From positions 1 through 64,000 of the forward strand of contig VTPC01000903.1 in assembly GCA_011009095.1 (NCBI GenBank): a DNA stretch of 64,000 nucleotides. The letters are read 5' to 3'. Position 1 is the first letter of the stretch. Each line of letters opens with the position of its first letter. Source of the DNA: Ignelater luminosus (Eukaryota > Arthropoda > Insecta > Coleoptera > Elateridae). Made by a program: the position numbers and the translations under genes. Shown piece by piece: positions 58,861 to 64,000 of this stretch. The notes under the pieces were generated by a model. It was given only the letters and a program-made list of their open reading frames with translations, searched no databases and was not told where the DNA came from.

Positions 58861-59407
58861 AGTACATGCGTACTTGTAACCATGGGCAAGATGTTTAATA
58901 TTTAGATAAATAAATGCGATGAAATGATAATTTTACTTATCCAAAATTCAGTTTGTTTTCTCGCTACGCAGACGAATAGTAAGAGTTAATTAAAAAAATT
59001 GCAGACAATTTGCACTATTTTACAGTCTGCATTTGGATTCACAATTTACATAGAAGTCAGCGTGACAATGCGTTTGAAACAAGCACTCACTTGTTGCTGG
59101 TAACATAATAGAAGGATAGGGGAAAATATTTGTAATTTTGATTTTAGAAGTAGTTGCAAACATTCCGTAATAAGGAAAAATACAATTCTTATTATAACAC
59201 TTGTTTCATTAAATGTAATGTGTATTTGAAAAAATGCTTGTACTTGAATGTACTTCAGTACAAATTACATGAAATCTTCCATCTGGGCTATTCTAAGTAC
59301 AAATACAAATTCCTTCTTATAAAATGTATGTATTTACTTCAAGTACAAGTACTCAATAAAAGTATTTGTCCAGCAAGTATATCTATTCAAATGCTTACCC
59401 AGGCCTG

Positions 59408-60960
59408 CTTTGTAACACAATTTTTAAGATTTCCAGTAGAAAAATCAAATCATTTTCATATTGAAAGATTCAAGAACCATCTGGACCCAAAATGAAGATG
59501 TGTACATGGAAACTTCTGTGTTCTAGCCACAAACAAAAGAATCCAAGCAATACAGCATCTAACTAAAAAATAGCTAAATCATATTGAAAATTAGGATCAG
59601 GACTAAAATGTGACAAAAACAGTCAAGAAGCATTCAAAAACTAATGTTTGTGTTATACAGCAAGAAAATATCCAAATATATTCCCCATTTGCACCCAATT
59701 CAAGACTTTTGGGGGTGTTTAAAGCAGAACAGTTTTCAGGCCAAGTCTACTAAGATTTTCAAGAAGCCATAAACAAAGTATCTGTTAACATTGACAAAGC
59801 AAGTCGAGTTGGAATAAACAAATTAATTCCTTAAAAATAAGCACGCTTTAGAAATGATAAAATTTCTAATTTGAAAGTTTTCTCAATTTTATCTTGTTGA
59901 AGTATCTGTGGACCTATAAAATAAAAAGTTAACAAGTAAACAAACAAAAGAAATCTGAAATTGAAAATTCTATTCAAATAATACTGAAAACATCAAAACT
60001 ACAGAATACATCTGGAAATTAAAATCTGATCCCTGAACAATGCCACTTCAAAGTTGGTACCCTTAAGCAGATTGTTTTTGTGCTCTCGGATAGCAGGTCC
60101 CTCTCTGATTTCAAAAGAACAAAAATGTTGGAGACTCAAGAATAGACTTGGAAGGCAACCGTATTTTGGCACCCCTTAATGAATGATGCCCTTAGGCTAT
60201 GCCCAAGGTGCCTAATGTCTTGAGCTGGCTCTGTTAGCAGCCTCAGAAGCAATGCTGAGGATATACCTAAAACAAAGGATGGTATAGATCACTTGAATGC
60301 AACAATCAATCAATTATTGAAAAACTTCAGAGTGTTAGCATTACAAATTCTTTTAAGAATAATACTCTTACAGCAGAGATTCTTTGCTACAATTAATTCT
60401 ACTTTGTGGCCAAAAGTGTAATTTCTTGCAAATCCAATTTTAAAACCCGAAATCTTAAGCCAATAGTGACAACAGATTGGATTTAAGTAGGTAGTTCAAA
60501 TTATCAGTATGCTACTGTACTCATAAAAATGGATTAATTTACAATCAAAATCTGAAAAGATTGAGATCAAAATTGAAGACTTTGATGTGTTTCACTGTTG
60601 TGATTGTTTTGTTTTGAATAGGCAGTCATTTAATAATGATTATGATTTGGCTTGTAAAAGTACGATAATCTTTTACCAGCATGTCTGTAGAGGGGGGGGG
60701 TTGATGTTTCCATGCCTATAATATCGTTGAAACATCTCGACAAAGTGTGCTTCATTTAAGACTTTTTGGAAAATGATACTGTTAAGAACAGTGCACATTA
60801 TTAAAAATAGTAATTAGTTTTCTTTTAACATCATAAATTCTTTTATTTACTGGCACATAATAAATTGTACAGTTCTATAATACAACTATAACCAAGTAAA
60901 TAAAATAACATGTGAAACTTAGTGAAATTACTTTTAGTAACATTATTTTAAGCACTTATA
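59408..60960. other. Intergenic sequence
   Basis: No recognised gene. A G-run (about 60690) is present. The 3' untranslated part of TMEM230 probably reaches the upper end, since TTTATT (AATAAA on the minus strand) occurs at 60842 and 61000. Confidence 0.4.
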
Positions 60961-60999
60961 CATCACAGAGATCTGACTGTTCAACTTTTCTCTAATACT

Positions 61000-61005
61000 T
61001 TTATT
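61000..61005 (-). terminator. Candidate polyadenylation signal of TMEM230
   Basis: AATAAA on the minus strand about 95 bp downstream of the TMEM230 stop codon. A second copy is at 60842-60847. Confidence 0.4.
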
Positions 61006-61100
61006 AAATATGTACTGCATGTTAACTGGTAACAAAAGAAACATGTATTCTAAACATATTGTGAAAACACTTATTACACCAATCTTATACATAGTTTCAT

Positions 61101-61445
61101 TTAATCAAATTCAGGAATATCATCAAATGAATACCCAGGAACTTGCCGGTATGCATAATAGGCAATGCGCACATGATAAGCACCTGGTATAAACATTAAG
61201 ATGCCTAATATTATCATTGGCCACATTCGATCAGAATATTTTGAATCTATATGGCCACTGACAACAAGGCTTCCTATTACTAATAATGCACTCCCTGCAA
61301 TAAATAATAATGCAGCCAAGGTAACTGCTTTCCATGGAATTTTTGGTGGAGGATGTATAAACTGGGCATCAACAAAACCATTATCGGTTGCTGTTAGTTT
61401 TGTATAATCCACATGTTCGTAATCTTTACCTCTTCTTCGTGACAT
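61101..61445 (-). CDS. TMEM230: Transmembrane protein 230
   Basis: The 114-residue protein begins MSRRRGKDYEHVDYTKL; this ATG (61445) is preferred to an upstream in-frame extension because the extension crosses a splice acceptor (CATTACAG, exon start 61465). It has a polar N terminus containing PPPKIPWKA, two membrane segments (about residues 38-61 and 75-97) and a conserved short tail, RIAYYAYRQVPGYSFDDIPEFD in parts. This is the characteristic layout of TMEM230, including the C-terminal YS(F/Y)DDIP motif, at the family's usual length of about 120. TMEM230 is a small membrane protein of secretory, recycling and synaptic vesicles, implicated in vesicle trafficking. The coding part is in one exon here; at least one 5' noncoding exon lies upstream. 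AATAAA on the minus strand is about 95 bp after the stop. Confidence 0.95.
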   Translation of the reverse strand: MSRRRGKDYEHVDYTKLTATDNGFVDAQFIHPPPKIPWKAVTLAALLFIAGSALLVIGSLVVSGHIDSKYSDRMWPMIILGILMFIPGAYHVRIAYYAYRQVPGYSFDDIPEFD

Positions 61446-61916
61446 CTTGATATCGTCAAGATATTCTGTAATGGCAAAAATTTCTAAACATATTCTTAAA
61501 TCCAACACATTTCAAAAACACATTTTAAAAAGCACAACATAACCTGTGATGGAATGTAGACTCATAGTCGGTAAGAACGTAAGCTGTTGAGTAAGGGTAC
61601 GACCTTGACTATCGAAACTAAATGGAAGGTGTCGCTGAGGATTTAATTCAAATTCAAAATTCATTGTAAATTGTATTCAATTCTATAAAATGAACCTATT
61701 TAGTTTCAAATCTATAGGCAAAGCAATTAATTATTTACTGGTTCCTTCTAATTAAAATTTACCTGATACATAAAATAAAACTTGTTTAAGTCCACAATAA
61801 ATGCGATAAAATCTGGAAGATTGTACTATCACTTAAAAGAAATCTTTCAGTTCTTCAGGCACAACTTTTTAAGTTACTTCTTTTATAATAAAAATAGAAT
61901 ATGGCATCAGGCACTT

Positions 61917-62123
61917 CTAAAAGGTAATAATCGATGATATGTAAAATGTCGTCCTAAGCTTGACGTACTTTTTGCGCACCTTGCGCAAAGCTTCGCTACG
62001 ATTTTGCGCCTGTTGGTTGGGCAACCACTTGTGCTTGGTGGCTGCCGCAGTGCAAGGGGAGCACTTGGGGGCTGCAGAGCTTTCCGCGCCCTGCGAGCCG
62101 ATCGAAGAGCTTTTACTTCTCAT
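61917..62123 (-). CDS. Short GC-rich reading frame, possible first exon, unrecognised
   Basis: The minus-strand frame starts MRSKSSSIGSQGAESSAAPK and continues with CSPCTAAATKHKWLP and RSEALRKVRKKYVK before turning AT-rich. Base composition up to about 61970 is far richer in G and C than its surroundings and changes abruptly there, as at an exon end. Possible donors are CGCAAG/GTGCGC (about 61983) and AGTAC/GTCAAG (about 61965). The product is Ser/Ala-rich then basic, with no domain I recognise. Its ATG is about 50-110 bp from the start of the plus-strand transcript below, so the two may be divergently transcribed. It could be a small protein's first exon or a 5' exon of a gene that includes TMEM230's upstream region. 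Confidence 0.4.
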   Translation of the reverse strand: MRSKSSSIGSQGAESSAAPKCSPCTAAATKHKWLPNQQAQNRSEALRKVRKKYVKLRTTFYISSIITF

Positions 62124-62220
62124 TGTAGTTAGAGGAGAGTGTCTACCTTATTTGCTACTGTGATTAATAGCCAGCTTTTTATTTGTAAAGCAAAAGCCGA
62201 CATTTCGGCGTGCTGCATTT
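62124..62220. promoter_or_regulatory. Possible bidirectional promoter
   Basis: The space between the ATG of the minus-strand frame (62123) and the noncoding first exon of the plus-strand gene (ending 62242). No TATA box in a clear place was seen. Inferred only from layout. Confidence 0.3.
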
Positions 62221-62588
62221 TGTGCACTCGTCGAAAAAAAAGGTAAGTTAATATCTGTCTAAATACTTTTTTTATTGCTAAATTACGGTCGTTGTAATAA
62301 TGCCGGTAAATCGAAAATAAAAGCGTTTTAAGAGCATATAAAAAAGGTAATAATTAAAATTGTTCAAAATACTTGATTACACTAAAAATTAATGCATTTA
62401 TACGAAATATTTACAAAAATAGTTTTTAATCAGAATTCAAGAAAAACATCAAAATTATAACTTTTATTTTTTTCTATTGCCTAGAAATGGATGTATTGCC
62501 CGAAGGCAAAAACTTCAGATTGGTACAAGAAGAAGAGCTTCCGGCAATACTTGACTTCCTTGGTAAATATTTGCCTGATTCGATCAAG
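62221..62588 (+). CDS. First exons of a probable GNAT (FR47/GLYAT-like) acyltransferase, partial
   Basis: A noncoding exon ends at the donor AAAG/GTAAGT (62242). After a 242 bp intron with acceptor TTGCCTAG, coding begins at ATG 62487 and runs to the donor CAAG/GTATGT at 62588, 34 codons. The peptide starts MDVLPEGKNFRLVQEEELPA and ends FLGKYLPDSIK. I recognise this start as that of the insect family of GLYAT-like N-acyltransferases with an FR47/GNAT fold, which transfer an acyl group from acyl-CoA. The catalytic fold itself lies in later exons beyond the window's end. Recognition rests on memory of the family's N terminus, so the name is moderately sure; the exon itself is well supported by splice sites and length in frame. 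Confidence 0.55.
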
Positions 62589-64000
62589 GTATGTTAATAT
62601 ATATTGTCTTTCCTCTTCTTCTTTATCATTGCATTCGCTGCCTGCAATCCATAGAGCAGTTAGTAACAGGCTTTGTTTGAGGTTATTGTTGAATTTTACA
62701 ACGTTCCTGTTTACGAGAATTTAAGGGATGATCGAATCAATAACAATTTGGAACTTTATGATTTTTTTTATACTGTCTTACCGATACGTGTGTATAAGGG
62801 TGTAGTAACTAATAAAGTAGCCGTTTGATATTTGTTGGGGGTTACAAATACACTTAAATGAGTAGCAGTAGGTTTTATAAATCGAAATAATTTTAAGGTT
62901 CAAATTGTTTGGATGTGAAAAAAATTTAAATTTACGTCATATGATCAAATTAATTTTTATTTTTATTCTAAATATTATCACTAACATTTTCGGTAATAAT
63001 TTAATACTGCACATACTTTCTTTATGCTTTTCTGCTTATTACCTTTGTATTGTTATATAACAATTAGAACATACGGTCTTTTGTACGTTAATCTATAAGT
63101 TGTAAAATGTAATGTTTCCAATATTTGTAGAAGGATTAAGATAAATAAATCATTGAGGCGAAACATTTTGAGCTTATTGCATATTATTTTACCACTAATA
63201 TAAAAGTCATTAATTGAATTAACATTTTACGAAGTTTTTTAATTACAGAATTAATTGAATGAACGTTTTGCATAAATTTCATAATCTTCATGAAAAATTT
63301 ATCTTTTGTTCTGGATGGCAATATTAATTTTCTAATTGAGAATTTTCACGAAACGAGAAATTATAATATGAAAATTTAATTACATTTACCGTAGATAATA
63401 CAAATAAAAATAGATTTTAAAGTATTTTAACTTTTTTTATCCAAAAACCTGGCTTTCGTGTATTTCAATACTTACGAGGTTTGCATCAGCGTTTGTTCCT
63501 TTGAGATCGCTGATTTATTGCAACGATTACTTTGAGGAATTTTCGTCAGTTGTGCTAACATCTTCTTCCTACTGATTCTTTTAAATCTTTTTTAATACCC
63601 TTTAGAACTTCTTTTATTTATTATTTAAAGAGATTTTTTACATTTCTATTTTGAGGCGGTCGATCAAAATTGTTTAATCACAAGTCTTTATTTGTGCCTT
63701 ATTACTAATAATTAGACCAAGAAAATCGGATAACATTTTTAAAAAACTTGAAAAATTGAACGAACCCGAAAAGTTCAAATAACTCTAAAGGCTACAGTTT
63801 TTGACTGACCCGGTAAGGCTGATCGACCCTAAAGGTACGACTGTTCTTTCAGGCCAAATCCCACCCTGAAATTTGAACTGGGTCACGCACCAACTTAATT
63901 TGAAAATGTGACCCATTAGCGTCATATCTGGACATATGTACTACCTAGTATCTCAATTTCCAAAGGTGTATTCAAATCAAAAGCAAAATTCGAGTAACGC
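62589..64000 (+). other. Intron of the GNAT-like gene
   Basis: AT-rich sequence without a recognised exon up to the end of the window. The next coding exon must lie beyond it or is too short to see. Confidence 0.45.

Larger units (their letters stand above)
52649..59407. mobile_element. hAT element relic, interrupted by a P-type element
   Basis: Left tip about 52649 (…ATGGGTAAGTAC) and right tip about 59407 (…GCTTACCCAGGCCTG) share an inverted TGGGTAAG core, and both ends are followed inward by repeated AGTAC/TACTTGAAGTAC motifs. The candidate 8 bp flanks CTTAGAAT and CTTTGTAA match at only 5 positions, so the exact limits are uncertain. After removing the P element (52821-58015) about 1.6 kb remains, containing the 3' part of a hAT transposase. 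Confidence 0.5.

Noticed and set aside
59154-59495. 113-codon plus-strand frame
   Set aside because: It covers the AGTAC-repeat-rich right end of the hAT relic, so the frame is a by-product of repeats.
1-64000. tRNA genes, rRNA, CRISPR arrays or bacterial operons
   Set aside because: Nothing with the required folds, repeats or gene packing was seen; the sequence is that of an animal genome.

Overview
The window looks like AT-rich animal nuclear DNA, most likely from an insect and perhaps a beetle. Genes are split by spliceosomal introns, intergenic and intronic DNA is packed with cut-and-paste DNA transposons, and bacterial-style gene packing is absent. No tRNA, rRNA or CRISPR was recognised. 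The species cannot be named from the sequence alone.

Layout. (1) About 821-45056 is one large plus-strand gene whose exons I joined by matching splice sites and reading phase. The product has a long charged, disordered N-terminal half, a CCCH zinc finger and a helical C-terminal half. It resembles the germ-cell protein TOPAZ1 in plan and length (about 1,775 residues seen; the 5' end is outside or unidentified). Its introns are full of transposons: a DUF4817-type element (9.2-10.5 kb), a decayed Tc1/IS630-type transposase split by a MITE (16.2-18.1 kb), a long tandem-structured element (18.5-20.2 kb), a Mutator-like transposase fused to a YqaJ-type nuclease (28.5-30.9 kb, minus) and a palindromic repeat mosaic (35.8-39.3 kb). 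(2) 45-52.6 kb is intergenic, with a decayed Tigger/pogo element and a Tc-like element carrying a hAT MITE exactly at its end. (3) 52.6-59.4 kb is a nested nest: a hAT relic containing a 5.2 kb P-type element, which itself contains a nearly intact mariner, a 93 bp hAT MITE and a probable solo LTR. (4) 61-64 kb holds conserved host genes: TMEM230 on the minus strand, an unrecognised short minus-strand reading frame, and the first coding exon of a probable GNAT/FR47-like acyltransferase on the plus strand. The last two are head to head and may share a promoter.

The strongest observations are: the nested hAT/P/mariner series, where each layer is defined by its own terminal repeats and target-site duplications; the MITE that splits a transposase reading frame at a TA; the nuclease-transposase fusion; and a phase break in the large gene where a transposon end sits inside a candidate exon. 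No clearly new biological system was demonstrated.
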